A stretch of DNA of 64,000 nt. It comes from Exaiptasia diaphana (taxonomy: Eukaryota > Cnidaria > Anthozoa > Actiniaria > Aiptasiidae). Below are positions 23,182 through 53,572 of the stretch, in pieces. The notes beneath the pieces are model-generated. The model saw only the letters and a program-made list of their open reading frames with translations. It did no database searches and was not told the origin of the DNA. A program made the position numbers and the translations under genes. The stretch covers positions 1,124,347-1,188,346 of the forward strand of contig NW_018385916.1 of the NCBI RefSeq assembly GCF_001417965.1, given 5' to 3'. Each line of letters opens with the position of its first letter. Position 1 is the stretch's first letter.

Positions 23182-24143
23182 TTCTCTTGATGAGGTCGAC
23201 TTGCAATACGGGCCTTTGTAAACTACACAGTGTTCTGTGGCCTTTTTATGTGTCTCATGCACTTTGAAAACGAGTTCAAAGTAATAGATTTAAAGTAAAA
23301 GCAGGCTATAAATGGTTTGAGGTGTATGTTGTTACGCAGGCACGTCCAAGTCATAAGACGTTCGTACTGACTTCCGGCTTTCTAAAGGTCACGTTATGAA
23401 ACACAGGAAGCCCAAATTTTAAAGTTTGTAACTTTTTTCTATTAAATTAGGGTTAGTTCTCCGAAAGTCTTCAGAGTCTTCTTCCTTTATCATCTCAGAG
23501 CAGACTTCAAAAAAGTTACCATGTGAGATCGACTCGCAAATATTTTGCATTTAGGGTCATACATCTAATTTGCTTCTACAGGCAATTGCCTGGATCTTGA
23601 CATTTTGGAATTCAATTCAATTGTTTTCTGATATAAAGTTCATTGGAAAAAATCGCGCACTTTAAAGGTTGTCAACTTGATGTTTTACATGATGCAAGTG
23701 TCCAAAATGATGTAAATTTGATGTAAATTGCATCATTTTGGACACTTACATATTTACATCAAATTTACAACATTTAAATTGCGCGATTTTTTCCATAGGT
23801 TCAGAGGGGTAGGAAAGATGGAATATGAAGTATGTTCAGAGTCTATAAAATTTATTGTTAACTTTTAAATATCATAATTGATCCTTGGTATTGCCAATTA
23901 ATCTTGCAGGTCAAAACTGGGCTTCCTGTGGACTATTTCCAGTCTTTTGACGTGCATCAAAATGGTGGACCGAAAGTCGAACTGTTTTCTTTTTGTTGTT
24001 TCTTTCTTGAACCTTTTTGAAAGTGTCCACAATGTAAACTGAAGAGGCTTATGTTTATTGGTGGTGTATTTTTATGCAATTTTCTCGTATTTATTCGTGG
24101 ATAAAATGTTCCTGGTTTCATGTGATTTCGTCGTGTCTTCTTC
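23182..24143. other. Divergent intergenic region between the MRH gene and EIF2AK4
   Basis: Holds the likely promoters of both genes and one palindromic element (23645-23794). I see no clear TATA box for EIF2AK4, as is usual for a housekeeping gene. Confidence 0.5.
23645..23794. mobile_element. Fold-back (palindromic) element of about 150 bp
   Basis: The ends are exact inverses over GGAAAAAATCGCGCA. Inside, the word AAGTGTCCAAAATGATG occurs at about 23697 and again inverted as CATCATTTTGGACACTT. Most of the element can fold on itself in two nested stems. No coding sequence and no clear target duplication were found. It is probably a MITE of unknown family. Confidence 0.65.
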
Positions 24144-41139
<16,996 letters not shown>

Positions 41140-42488
41140 GACGGCAAACATAATATAATGAAATTATTTGTTTGATTCACCGTAAACTATTAGCATTTTT
41201 TCTTGAGACACGGTGGACCCGAAACGAGCTTCCGCTCAACTGGTGGGCCTAATTGAATACCACTTGTTTAGCTTGATTTTGTTCAGGGAAACTATATAGT
41301 TTTATATTTATAGACAAGATACAAAAACAAAAAAAACTAAAAAACAAAAATAGGTGAATTAACAAGTAAACAAGAATATAAATTATAGTAATAAATGTTT
41401 CAAAAACACAATATTTGTTGATATTTATGCGATGGGGCTGTTGAAATGCCGGCCTGGCGGTTTGATATGTCTAATATGTGCCGAATTCAATGCAAATAAG
41501 ATTCTTATGGTGAGCAGAAAATAAATTGATAGATGTCGGCACATTTGTGCATGAAAAAAAAAAAAAAGGAATAAAAGCAAAAATTGAGTTCCTATAGTTT
41601 TTCATGCTGTGTTCAGCATCATTCACTAAATTGCTACTTACTAGAGCAAAATGAACTGAGCATTCCATCTGCTGTTTTGAAATTTTCTTCTACTCTCAGC
41701 TTCTCCGGCAAATCTTGAATAAGCATTGTGCAGGGTCCCCATTTTACGAGTTGCTTCTGATGGCAAATGTACTCCTTTTCAGTATTTCTGTGAATCATTT
41801 CAATAATGTTAGTAGTAGTTTTTTTAAACAAAAACTTTTTTTGCTAAAAAATAATATATCTGTTCTTATGTCCAGCCAGATGTAAGTCACAACTGGTTGC
41901 CAGCCGGAAATTCACGAAAAAAAGAACCGGCTCCAGGCAAGGAATACTTTCTAAGAATTTTTGCCTGGAACTTTGTAAAAATTTCCTAACTAAAAATGAT
42001 ATAAGCCGTTTTTGACAATAAAAACGTTATATAAGGATTTTTTGACCTTAAAAACGTTTTCCAGGAACAAAATTATTTTAAAGAAGAAAGGGCGCCACCG
42101 ACTTGCGTGTGAGATTGTCAAAAATGCAGATCAAAATCCCTTTCCCAAGAAAAAATTCGTACAAGAACAGTTATTTAGGAGAACAGACCACGTTGACTCC
42201 TCCTGGGATTTTAAACAATGAGTAATTCTATTTTTCAGGCTTAAATGTTTTAAGAATACAGTGGAGTGGCGGGGCAACAAAACCTCAGATATATAATTGG
42301 GCTTCCTGTGGAGAGAGAGAGACTGAGGTTTATTTCTATCCCATCATGCATAGTAGACTTCAATAATTTGGCGGGAAAAGTTGACTCGTCGGAAGAGAAA
42401 AACACTTCGGACTCCTTCAAATTTATCTTCTTATTGTCGGCGAAAATAATTGTGAAGCAGCCATAAACGTAGCTCTGTAAACCTAAGG
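41140..42488. other. Intergenic, EIF2AK4 3' end to WDHD1 5' end
   Basis: AT-rich sequence with an A tract near 41555. Open frames here are short and unlike any family I know. No exon is supported. WDHD1 probably starts transcription shortly before 42489. Confidence 0.5.
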
Positions 42489-45400
42489 ATGCCTGCAGTT
42501 GTAAAACCCATGAGATTCGCCCACAGCGAGGGCCAAACTGATGTTTGCTATGATGAAACTGGGCAGTAAGTTTTATAAGTCTTGTGTTCAATTCCCTCTA
42601 AGATGTCTCTTGATTTGTTCAAATATCATGTCGTATTTAGGTATCTATTGACTTGTGGCTCTGATGGAGATATCAGGATATATGAAGGGTTTGACGATAG
42701 CGACCCGGTGTCCATACAGGCCGGCGAAGCGGTTACTCTCGTCACAATGAAGGTGATCTGCACAATTTCTTGTAGGGTGCACTTGATCGTATAAACTTTA
42801 CAAATATTCCTATTTTTTTTTTTTTGCGATCTTTAAGGATAAAAGAATATTTGCAACACCAGAAAACTTTGCGGTACAAGCATTCACATATCCAGAGGTA
42901 TTTAAAGTAATTTTTTCCTGTATGACTATTAATGATTTTTTTAATTAAACTGTTGATTTAATAAGCTTAATATTCGACAGTCATCAACTAGTCACGTGAC
43001 AAGTGTACATAAATGAAGTGATAATGTTTTAATGATAGCTTTTGGTTGTGTTTATTTTAGGGATCACCTGATGGAATCATATCAAGGTTTACTTCAACTG
43101 TCAATCACATATGCTTGAGCCAATCAAAAACACACCTTGCAGCTGGTTCGAGGTAAGTCATTGATTGCTTGTTTTGCAATCATGAGATTCAAATAACTGA
43201 CAGCCATGTTGGTGTCAGCTCAGCCGGTAAGAATGTTGGATAAGGATCTGTCATACGACTTTCATATACAGATGTTCATATACAGGGTTCGTACAGAAGG
43301 TCTCTCATACATTTTATGTGAATAAGAACTTAGAAAATTTTCAAAGACTTAAACTTAAAATGAAAATGATTTTTTTAAGGAAGAGCATTAGGATTTGAAC
43401 GAGCCTTCTCAGGCCTTCTGTATGTACATCAGTAACCTCATATATGTACATCCATATATGGAAGTTGTGAAAACCTGTAAAGTAGCTTTTTAGCTAAGTG
43501 TTTCTTCACATTAAAATTCTATTCTATTCTATTCGTACAACAGACTCTACTCGGCTGTTTGTAGATAATTTACAATGTAAGTATTGCAATCCCAATGGAT
43601 TTGTTTATTTTGTTTATATATTGTTTGTAGTGACTTCGCTATTAAAGTAGTCAAGCTTGAAGATAATGAACAAAAATGCTTCAAAGGACATGATGCACCA
43701 GTTCTTTCTGTAGCACTAGATCCTAAGGATGTTTTCCTGGTAAGGAATATATATAATGTATAATGAATATAGCTAGAAAAGGCCATCCAGTTAAAAATAT
43801 TAATTTTATTTCTGTTCCATTCTGATCAGTAAGTATCTGTTGTTTTTAGGCGTCTTCTAGTTGCGATGGGACAGTTAGGTTGTGGAAAATGGAAAACCAG
43901 GTAAAAGTGGTTTGTTTCATTATAATTTACAATAATATTCTAATTATTATCATCATCATTATCATTACTAAAGATTAAAGGACGCAGTAAATTATAAAGT
44001 ACATGCTATCATTGACATTTAAAGTAGCGATTATGATGTTGAAAACGAAATTTCCATTATTACTGAATCACTAACAATTGATTTTATTGTGTTTCAGACA
44101 ATTGTAAAAACATTTAACATACTCCCTAAGGTCAACGATGTCAGGTAAATATACCAGAGATTTGAATATACTGTACGTCATTGCCAGGTTGTCCAAAGTT
44201 GATTAAAATTTGGCCAGGAGTTGCTATGACAACATAATAAGGGAAACCATGGACGACCTGGACATATTTTTATGTCTTGATAAAACACAAAATAGAATAA
44301 TTACTCGTACAGTTTTTGTACGTTGAATATTAATTCAATTTTTTCTCTTTATCCAGCCACTTGAAATTGTGCAGACTTGGTTGGCAGCCTGGTCATGGAA
44401 AGGTTAACTTAACATTAACAGTATTCCATTTTTAAATTTATGACTGTTTGCAAAAAAAATGTTTTTTTTTCTGTAATGTCTATTTTTAAGTTGTATGTAC
44501 CTGTAGAGAGTGGATTTTGTATGATTGTGCAAAAAACACTGCACTTTCATGCTGTGACCGTACTGTACCCTGACGTTGATGTTGATGTATTCTTAAATGC
44601 CTATATTCATCTGGAAGCACTACCTGGCAAGGTTTTGTGGAGGTGCTGTGTTTGTGTTGTGATCAATGTTGTTGCACAGTCACAAAAAATCCACTCTTGA
44701 CAGCATTCTGTTGCAGTTACTGTAAGTACTGTTAATTATTGCTAATAGTTTTCTTTGTAATTTTTCTTAGTATTTGGCAGTTCCTGTAAAGAATACCATC
44801 CAGGTAAATATTATCTTCATACTGCATTAAATATCCATTTATATGTTACTGTTATTATTTTGAAAATTAGTATTAGGTGTTGTACTGTATGTTGTAAACT
44901 TATCTTAAGAAAGACAATGTTGACATCCAAAATGTGCCATAGACGGTCTTATAAAAAATATTCAAAGACGTTATATCAAGACATTACTTTTATTCCTTAA
45001 CCAGATTTATGAAAGAGACACTTGGAATTTGTCATTCACATTAAATAGTGATGAACTCAAAGAGGTAATTAGTTGTGTTGTAAGGCTCACAATGTTGACT
45101 TCATGGGATTTCAAAGCCATGTGATGAATTCCATCTGGAGGCAGTTCATAGAACGAATGCAACTAATGTAATTGTATGTACTTTGAAATCCCATAAAGTC
45201 TTTTATTTTGGATTGTGTACCAGTTGTTCAACTATTTACAAATATGAAAAGTATACAAATATACGATAAATGTTGTTACTATTTTAGGATGTTTCCATTG
45301 TCTGTTGGTCACCCTGTGGCTCATATCTAGCATCTGCTAGTAATGATGGACAGATAGTGACTTGGAGCATAGCAAAACAGTCATTATTAGAGATGTACGT

Positions 45401-48400
45401 ATGTATAATAATATTATTAAACAATATTTTACCACTTACATGAAAATATTTGACAACATTTTAGAATACATTCAATAATTATAATTAGCAATTATCCATG
45501 AAACACTTTAAAAGTCATAATATACTGTAATGCTTACTATCTTTTAATAAATAGAGGATATTACATGGGCGCGCGGAGATATGGGTTTTATCTTTTTGAG
45601 TGTTGAAAAGATCAAACAAGAGAATATAAAATTCTCCATAATTATTTATCAACAAAAGAATAAATGTTCTTATCTTATTAATCTATGGAGAAATATAGGT
45701 ATAATTAGATAATTATATGATAAAACATTTATTCTTTTGTTGATAAATGATAATGAGTACAGTTCTTATTTTCCATAATATCTGGACATTCACAGAACAC
45801 CTGCTGACCAATTTGGTCCAAACTAATGATTTTTTTGTTACTTCAGAGTTCAACTTGAAAACAGGTCTCCTTTGTGTGGTATGGCATGGAATCCATCTGG
45901 TACAAAAGAAATTGCATATACTGATAACCAGGTTTGTAAAAACACAGTAATAGTACTATGGACATTTTTTTATAATAATAAGTAAGGTTTATAGCAATAG
46001 ATAATTTGTATCCATGTAGTTTTAAATTTCTTCTTGTCATCATAATAGTCTACTGTATTGATTTATGGTAATACGAGTCAAAATTAAAGGACTCCATACA
46101 CTAAGAAGATTGAAGTTAACTATTAAACTATTAAATTTCCCATTTGATGACTCTCGATCTTGCTGCAATTAGGGACAGTTTGGTGTTGTTGAAAATCTCA
46201 CAACAAACGCTATAAGCAAGAAATCCTCACTAATTTCTCAGGTAAGTTGTATATTCCTCTCTTTATTAATTAATGAAAGGACATTACATGTTGATTATTA
46301 ACTGTAACATTTTCAAGAAATAATGATTATTCCGATTATTATACTGTTTTATTCAGATTTATGATTCCCTTTTATTTAATGCAGGCAAAGAATTTTGACA
46401 TTAATTAACTGTAACATTTTCAAGGAATAATAATTATTCTAATTATTATACTGTATTATTCAGATTTATGATTCCCCTTTACTTACATGTAGGCAAATGA
46501 TTTTGACATTGATGATGCCATGATGGCAGTAGCAGCGGCAGGCAATGATGATAGTGATAATGAGTCTCTAGTTACCTCAAAACGTCACCGTGTGAAATCA
46601 TCATGGATAGATGACGAAGCTGATGATGATGAGGATGATGATGATGAATTTAAAGGTTATTATGCTACTAAACATAATTTGCAAAACATACTTACATGCT
46701 CCAGTTTCAAATTCATAGTGAAAAAAAAAAACGCTGCTTTATTTGGCAGTAGATTCTTTTGCGCAAAAACCTTACCAAAACACAAATGAATTAAACAATG
46801 ACAAAATATTGTTATTACAATAGCCTTGAAAATTTGCATTTTCCCTTTGTTTTTTTTTAGACATTACTTAAATTAGTAGTATAATAGTGTTAGTTTTGCA
46901 ACCATTGGATGTCAATGTTGATTGTTTGATATCTGTAGAAATAAGGAAGCTCAAAGCACAACTTGCAGCACCACTGAACTTTGATGACGCAAGTAATGAT
47001 GGTAATGCTGACACAGCAAGTGAAATATCAGTCAAAAAGGTATTATACTGCAACTATTATCCCTGTTCTTTAATTTTTGTTAAGTCAAAATATTTGAAAT
47101 TGTCTTTGACCAAGTAAAACTTTCAGATTTTGCAAATATTTTAATTTCATGAATGTTTTCTATTTTTACAGCCTGTTATAACTCATGTTCCCATTATGCC
47201 CAACTTACAAGAACCTTTTCAGCCATCATCAACTCCTATTCATCTGATGCATCGCTTCATGGTAAACATATTAATTTAATAATTTATTAATATTATAAAA
47301 GGATGTAGCAGTAGGATTTGATAGAGCATTAGGAAGGCAATGGATCGCCAAAACATTGAGGCTTAAGGCTGTTGAACTTTTTTTTCTTAATTAATATTAA
47401 AAATAAGAAAAATGACTGAGAACATGTCACCTTAAATGGAAGTGTTGTACAATATTTTCAAGAAGGATGATTATGCTTGTCTAGGTATGGAATTCAGTTG
47501 GGATAATTCGATGTCATACTGAAGAAAATGACTTGTCAACGATTGAAATTGAGTTTCATGATACCAGTACTCACCATGCTCTACACTTGACAAACCACCT
47601 CAACCATACCATGGCAGCTTTGTCTTCATCTGCTGCTCTCTTGGCTTGTAAATCACAGGAAAACATCCCAAGGTTTGTTGTTTGATTCTCTTTGTATAGA
47701 ACTAACCCTATAGTAGCTTAACCTAGCTTTCACCTTGAGGCCACTCACAAAGGAAAGGAAAGGAAAGAAAAGGAAAAGAAGGAAGGCAAGGGAAAGGAAG
47801 GGAATGGAAGGGAAGGCAAGGGAAAGGAAGGGAAGGCAAGGGAAAGGAATGGAAGGCAAGGGAAAGGAATGGAATGGAAGGGAAGGCAAGGGAAAGGAAG
47901 GGAATGGAAGGGAAGGGAAAGGAAGGGAATGGACGGCAAGGGAAAGGAAGGGAATGGAAGGCAAGGGAAAGGAAGGGAATGGAAGGCAAGGNNNNNNNNN
48001 NNNNNNNNNNNNNNNNNNNNNNNNNNNNNNNNNNNNNNNNNNNNNNNNNNNNNNNNNNNNNNNNNNNNNNNNNNNNNNNNNNNNNNNNNNNNNNNNNNNN
48101 NNNNNNNNNNNNNNNNNNNNNNNNNNNNNNNNNNNNNNNNNNNNNNNNNNNNNNNNNNNNNNNNNAAGGCAAGGCAAGGGAAAGGAAGGAAAGGGAAGGC
48201 AAGGGAAAGGAAGGAAAGGGAAGGGAAGGGAAGGGAAGGAAGCGAGAGGAAGCAAGGCATGGGAAGGGAAGGCAAAGAAGGGAAGGCAAGAGAAAGGAAG
48301 GGAAAGGAAGGGGAGGAAGGAAAGGAAAAAAGTTGTGAAAGGGTTCATATTAAATAATAGATGCCTTTTGAATTTGAAGCTATATTTGTAAGTCTCCTCC

Positions 48401-51400
48401 AGTTCCCTGCCTCATCTTTAAAGGTAGCTGTGCTGTTGCTTTGATTTTAGACAGTAGTGGAGCCTGCAGTGATTGATACCTTCTTATACACCTATAGTCA
48501 ATTATTTAGAGGTTTCTATCCTGCATTACAAGCTCAGCAGTAAATTTCTCAATTTGTTTCAAGGACAGCTACCATTTAAGATGGCACAATGAACTGTGAA
48601 GGAGAATAATGGAGATCTTTTTCTAAACGTAAGAATAGTTATTTGTGACTCCCACACCTATTTTTCCTTTATTATTCACAGTAAACTGATGTGTCTTCAC
48701 TTTGGAAGCTGGGACAGTTCTAAAGAATGGCTTATTGATNTTCCATCAAAGGAGGAAATTGAGGTATTGATTTACTAAAAATTCAGAAGTTTGTACAAAA
48801 CCTGGTAAATAATAGAGCACACTAAGTCAATCTTAAAGGCTGTTGCTGTACAAAATAACACAGCCACATTATTGCAAGTTCATTGACGTCAAATCAATTA
48901 TTTTCACAGGCTGTTGCTGTTGGTGACAACTGGACAGCAATAGCAACAAGCAAGCTTCAACTTCGGGTTTTCACAATGACTGGAGTCCAGCTGCATATTA
49001 NGAGTATTGCTGGTCCAGTGGTTTCCATGTCTGGCCATGGTAGTTTCTTGTTGGTGGTCTATCATGCTGGCAATCCTTTACCTAATGAACAATCTCTTGG
49101 ATTTAAACTTCTTGACTTACAAAGACAGCAGCAAATTATTGCTGATCAACGGCTACCATTATCAAAGAAATCTACTCTTTCCTGGGTTGGGTAAGTTCAT
49201 CATCGTAAAACCAGTCAAACCTGTTTTACAGATAGTCAAACCTGTTTGTTAGAAGTCAAATCTGATTGTAAGCAGTCAACGTGTTTGTATGTTGTTGAAC
49301 CAGTTTGCAAGCACAAATCTTGTGTTTGAATAATAGCAATTATAATTTTGGAATTCCCTTTTTGTGTTCATAAGGTTTTCTGATGAAGGAACACCAGTTA
49401 CTGTGGATTCGTTAGGTATTGTGCGCTTTATGAACAATTCCTTTGGAGGTACTTGGACCCAGGTCTTAGACACAAAGAGTCAGGTTGGTTGATTGTTGAT
49501 TACTGGTAAAACATAAGGTTTTGAATCCTAAAAAAGTTAGAAAGACCTTAGTGAATATAATATCTGTTGATAAGTCTTCATCTACATGTACACTATATTG
49601 CCTGAAGCACTGCCAAATTACAGGGTTTGAAATAAAGGGAGGTCAAAGGACAATGTCCTTCCAAATTTGCTAATTGTCCTGTCAAATCAGAATTTGAAAG
49701 GACATATTCACCAGCTCTATCTTTAAAAATTCATCATGACCTTTCAAAAAAGTGTTTGGAACAGCATTATGTCCTGCATAGGTCCAGACGTTATTTCAAG
49801 CCTTGAATTACATGACTAAATGTCTTGAAAGTTAAAAATACTTTTTCTGCAGGCCCTCAGATATACTGTAGTGGTCTAAAATTTATTTTATTTTTGTATT
49901 TTAGTTGAAAAACAAGTCTGATAATTACTGGATTGTTGGACTTCAAGAAGTAACCAAACAAATAAGGTAAAAGCTTTTTGGTGGAGCCCAACACAAAACT
50001 AGTGAAATATTTTTGACTTGTTATAATATTATATGTGAATTAATACTCAAGATGTTTGTTTTCAGGTGTATTTTGTGCAAAGGAGCAACGTTTCCAGCTA
50101 CATTGCCTCGGCCAGTTCAGGCTGTCCTTCCTTTGGAGCTTCCACTTTGTGAAATGTCCACAGAGAAAGGAGAAAAGGAGGTGAGAAATTAAGGTTTAAT
50201 AATACTTTCAAATACACAATTTCATATTTTATATGAAAAGATTTAGCCTGTAAATGACAACTTCAACATTTTCTGGTTTTACTTTGGCAGAGCTTGTTGT
50301 TACAATCTGAATTCATTGTTATTTGTAGTAAATACTTGTCAAAATTTCACATTTCTTTTTGCTGTCATTTTGCAGGAAACCTTCATGAAATCCAAACTAA
50401 TGTCATACAGCTACAAGCAAGCAGTGGACCAAGGACTTGATGTGGATGAAGAAGTTGCTCAACAGGCTGAAACCTTCCAAATCCAAACACTTATGAAGAT
50501 GTTTGCCGTAAGATAACTGGATTAAAATATTGATTTGTTCATGATAAAAAGATAATTTATTGATCCCTATACTTCTTGACGAACATTATTTTAGTATCTA
50601 GGAGTACATACTCATATCAAGTTTTAATGATCTTAAAAGACGTTATGTAGATATATTTATGTACAGTAGTGATCTTTCTTTCTTTGTTTTGTTGTATGTA
50701 CAGCTTGCCTGCAAAAGTGACAGGGAATTCAGAGCATTCAATATTAGTGAACTTCTTCCAAACCAACGATCCGTAAGTACAAGTCATTTGCTTTTTTTTA
50801 TTTTGGACATGCCTTATTACATCTTTAGTTATGGCAGTTTTTGAGGTTGCAGTCTAAAGTGTCCAAGTGGCATGTCTTATTGCTTGATTGTCAATTAAAC
50901 ATTGTGAGGTTCCTGTGTCTGTAAACAGTGGTTAAAGAATTTTTTTTGCTAATAATGCATGCGCTGTGCTATCTCATGTGATCACCATGCCATGTTTAAT
51001 TAAAAAACATACCAACATTTTTGGTTTGAGAATTGGAAAACAAGCTTAACAACTGACAGCTTCTTTGTTAAATCAACCTGTGCAAAGACAAAGTGTAATT
51101 CTTCAGTCCTATCAATTCTATGAAGGCTTTTCAAGTTGATTATAACTTTTACCATTTTGTTTCAAATGCTCCCATATCATCTTAAGGTCAGCCTAGCAAT
51201 AAGGTATGCTTCTGGAATTCGAAAAATGAACCTTGCACAAAGACTGAACGAACTTGCACGTCGTAAAGCTGAGGAAGAAGAAGCAGCTCTAATGGAGGAT
51301 TACAGCTTGCCTGCAGAGACAAGAAGGTCAAACAGCCATAGTATTACTACTCTTCCATCAAGAAGACAAGTAGAAGAAAATGATGATAGCGAAGTGGAGG

Positions 51401-52573
51401 AAATGGAACAAGAAGATGAAGAATTTGAGCCTATTGAAAACCCAATTCTTAGCAGTAAGATATAATACATGTCATGTTAAGGTTAAACACCATGTTAAAT
51501 GATAAGCAAGTGTAAAAAATATGAAACTTTCCAACTTTGGTGTGTGCAAAGCAAAGTGAATGAAAATTCAATGATCTGATGTCTTGTTTTTAAGGTAAAT
51601 CAAGAAATGATTCAGAGAGACGCACAATCTTTCTAAAGAAAAAGCCAAAACCAAGTGAATCACCTTCGCTGAGTTCATCACAAGGCCGAAGCAATCCATT
51701 CAAAGTGAACAATAGCCAGAGTCAGAAACCAGTAAGAAATAAAAGCTTCTTTGACAGTGTTGAAGAAGACAAAAAGACAGCTACTGAGGCAGCAGCTTTG
51801 AAAAACAAAAGAAGTAAGCTCAGATGAAATATTTGCCACAAAAAGCATCAATGCTTTAGCCAGTGATTGAATGCAATAAATACATTTGTATTTTCGGATT
51901 AAAAACATTCAGCTAAATTATTTCTCACACTTACTAAAATAACTTGATAACCCTTTTATTGTGCAATTTGAATCAAACAATTTTTGGTTATTATCTACAG
52001 CACCAGAATCAAAGCTGAATGATGGTAGGAAGAAAAAGAAAGGTGCCAAGCAAATGACCTTAAAAAGTCCCATTTCTCAAACAGAAGAAACAGTTAAAAA
52101 CACAAAGAAAAGTGAAGAAAATACAAAGTATGTCTTTTTAAAGTATACAATTCTGTAATTGATATACTTAGATTGTCCATCATGAAATGCTTTGCTAATT
52201 ATTGTTTAATGACTAAAGTCTCAATAATTTTCAATGTAGAAAATCTGGCTTCACATTATGGTTAGAAGAAAAACGTCCCCTTCTTGTGCAAGAAAACCCA
52301 GATGCAACTGATGGTGAACTTGTAAGAATATCAATGAAACAATGGCGAGGTCTTTCGCAAGATGAAAAGAAAGCGTGGAATGAAAAAGCGACAGAAACTG
52401 GAGGAAATTCCGACGAGAAGAAAAGAAAACGGGAAATTCTAGAGAACAATGAAAATGACAACAAAATTACAAATACAGTCAACGAAAACAGTATGAAGAA
52501 ATTGAAATGTTCAGATAATGATAGTGGAAGTGCAAGCAACAAACTTGCAGGCTTTGCTTATTCCAAGAGTTGA
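42489..52573 (+). CDS. WDHD1: WD repeat and HMG-box DNA-binding protein AND-1
   Basis: AND-1/Ctf4 bridges the CMG helicase and DNA polymerase alpha at replication forks. 28 exons join in phase to 1095 aa (human 1129): 42489-42565, 42641-42752, 42838-42897, 43061-43152, 43631-43739, 43850-43900, 44098-44144, 44357-44402, 44771-44803, 45005-45064, 45288-45394, 45847-45931, 46173-46241, 46493-46655, 46939-47039, 47172-47261, 47485-47672, 48682-48763, 48910-49190, 49375-49483, 49905-49966, 50066-50180, 50376-50507, 50704-50772, 51187-51454, 51595-51813, 52001-52127, 52240-52573. N-terminal WD40 propeller (about 1-315; GHDAPVLSVALDPKD); acidic linker (DDDEDDDDEF); SepB/Ctf4 trimer region (about 400-780; VWNSVGIIRCHT, WDSSKEWLID); basic Ser-rich stretch; C-terminal HMG box (about 985-1050; GFTLWLEEKR, WRGLSQDEKKAWNEKA). 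Ns at 48740 and 49001 leave two residues unknown. Confidence 0.96.
45545..45750. mobile_element. Fold-back element, WDHD1 intron 11
   Basis: A perfect 25-bp inverted repeat starting ATTTATCAACAAAAGAATAA occupies 45644-45668 and 45724-45748, with 55 bp between. The left part (GGCGCGCGGAGATA) is shared with the fragment at 38650-38740. Probably a non-autonomous DNA element; the left end is uncertain. Confidence 0.5.
46298..46511 (+). repeat. Two-copy 107-bp repeat duplicating a WDHD1 splice acceptor
   Basis: Units at about 46298-46404 and 46405-46511. Both contain ttaactgtaacattttcaag, cagatttatgattccc, an acceptor and the opening of the exon. In the second unit the acceptor leads to the true exon at 46493 (ANDFDID). 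In the first it leads to gcaaagaattttgacatt at 46385, which reads AKNFDIN and then a stop. The first is thus a decoy 3' splice site. Confidence 0.8.
47748..48331 (+). repeat. Purine-only simple repeat (GGAAR)n with assembly gap
   Basis: GGAAA, GGGAA and GGCAA units fill this part of WDHD1 intron 17; the strand is almost pure purine. The gap 47992-48165 lies inside. Long open frames on both strands here are repeat artefacts. Confidence 0.95.
47992..48165. other. Assembly gap of 174 N
   Basis: Run of N inside the purine repeat; true length unknown. Confidence 0.99.
49621..49805. mobile_element. MITE with CAGGGTTTGAAATAA ends
   Basis: About 185 bp in WDHD1 intron 20. The left end CAGGGTTTGAAATAA and the inverted right end CAAGGCTTGAAATAA agree at 13 of 15 positions. 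AATTA flanks both ends as a possible 5-bp target duplication. It is hAT-like by its CA(G)G terminus. Non-coding. Confidence 0.6.
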
Positions 52574-53572
52574 GATTTTATTACTACCATCATTTACTAA
52601 AGAAATTCAACAAAGACTTATTTTTTTAACTCCATCTGTACATTTGTTTGCTGGTAACAGGTAGTGTAAAATATTCCATTATTGACTTGTTCAATAATGC
52701 AGTTCTGTAATGCCCATAAAGTTGGCATCTAATATTATTTAAAAAATGCAATACAATATTGTTGATTTATAAATTTTATTAGACTCTTAAAAAATCAATT
52801 TTCTGAAAATCATCCAATGTACACTTTATGAAACTCTTGAATAAATACTTTACAAAATATTACATTGTTTTAAAAATCAAATCTTTTTGCCATTATATGG
52901 TTAAACTCATTCTTATACACAATATACTATTTTATTTCATAAAATTAATCTAGGTTTGTATCGTACAAAGAGGGCAATGTGGCACCGTAAAAAAAAACAT
53001 TACTAAGTTTGATCTGTCTTTATACAAACAGTAAAAAGCATGGGTTACTGGAAAATAAGGAAGGATTTGGCCAACAATTTTAACAATATTGAAGTAGCTT
53101 TTGTATAGAATATCATAATATTAAAAAAAAAACTAAATGATAAAATTCATGTTGCCCTTTTTATACAAAACTATTTTTAACTCTTATTTCTAACTAATGA
53201 TTTCTACCAGTAGTTAAATCACATTATTAAACACGCTAAAATTTAAAACTGCCTAAGCTAAATACTGTATGACTGTACATCTTGTATCACTCACAAATCT
53301 TTATTGCTTCAAAATCACGAAAAAGCTTCTCATGTTATGCATAAAACATAATATCAAAATACTTGATAACTTGAATGTCAATCTTCCTCATCATGAACAA
53401 ATCTATCTGGGCTAAATTCCACCCTCCTTAGATAATACATAAGTTCAAATATAAATTTCTTTTGAGGACAGTTGAATACGGTACATTCTGTGTGTGGATT
53501 TTTGTCGACTTTACTCTCAGGTTCTATCGGGGGGAGGCAGGGCTTGCTCTCCCACCTCCTCCCCTGTAAACG
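52574..53572. other. Convergent intergenic region, WDHD1 and TTLL4 3' ends
   Basis: AT-rich 3' UTR-like sequence for both genes, with AATAAA near 52840. No exon is supported. Confidence 0.55.

Noticed and set aside
47653-48391. Several overlapping frames on both strands through the purine repeat
   Set aside because: They consist of simple-sequence translation (Pro/Leu/Ser/Phe or Glu/Gly/Lys/Arg) and pass through a run of N; they lie in a WDHD1 intron.
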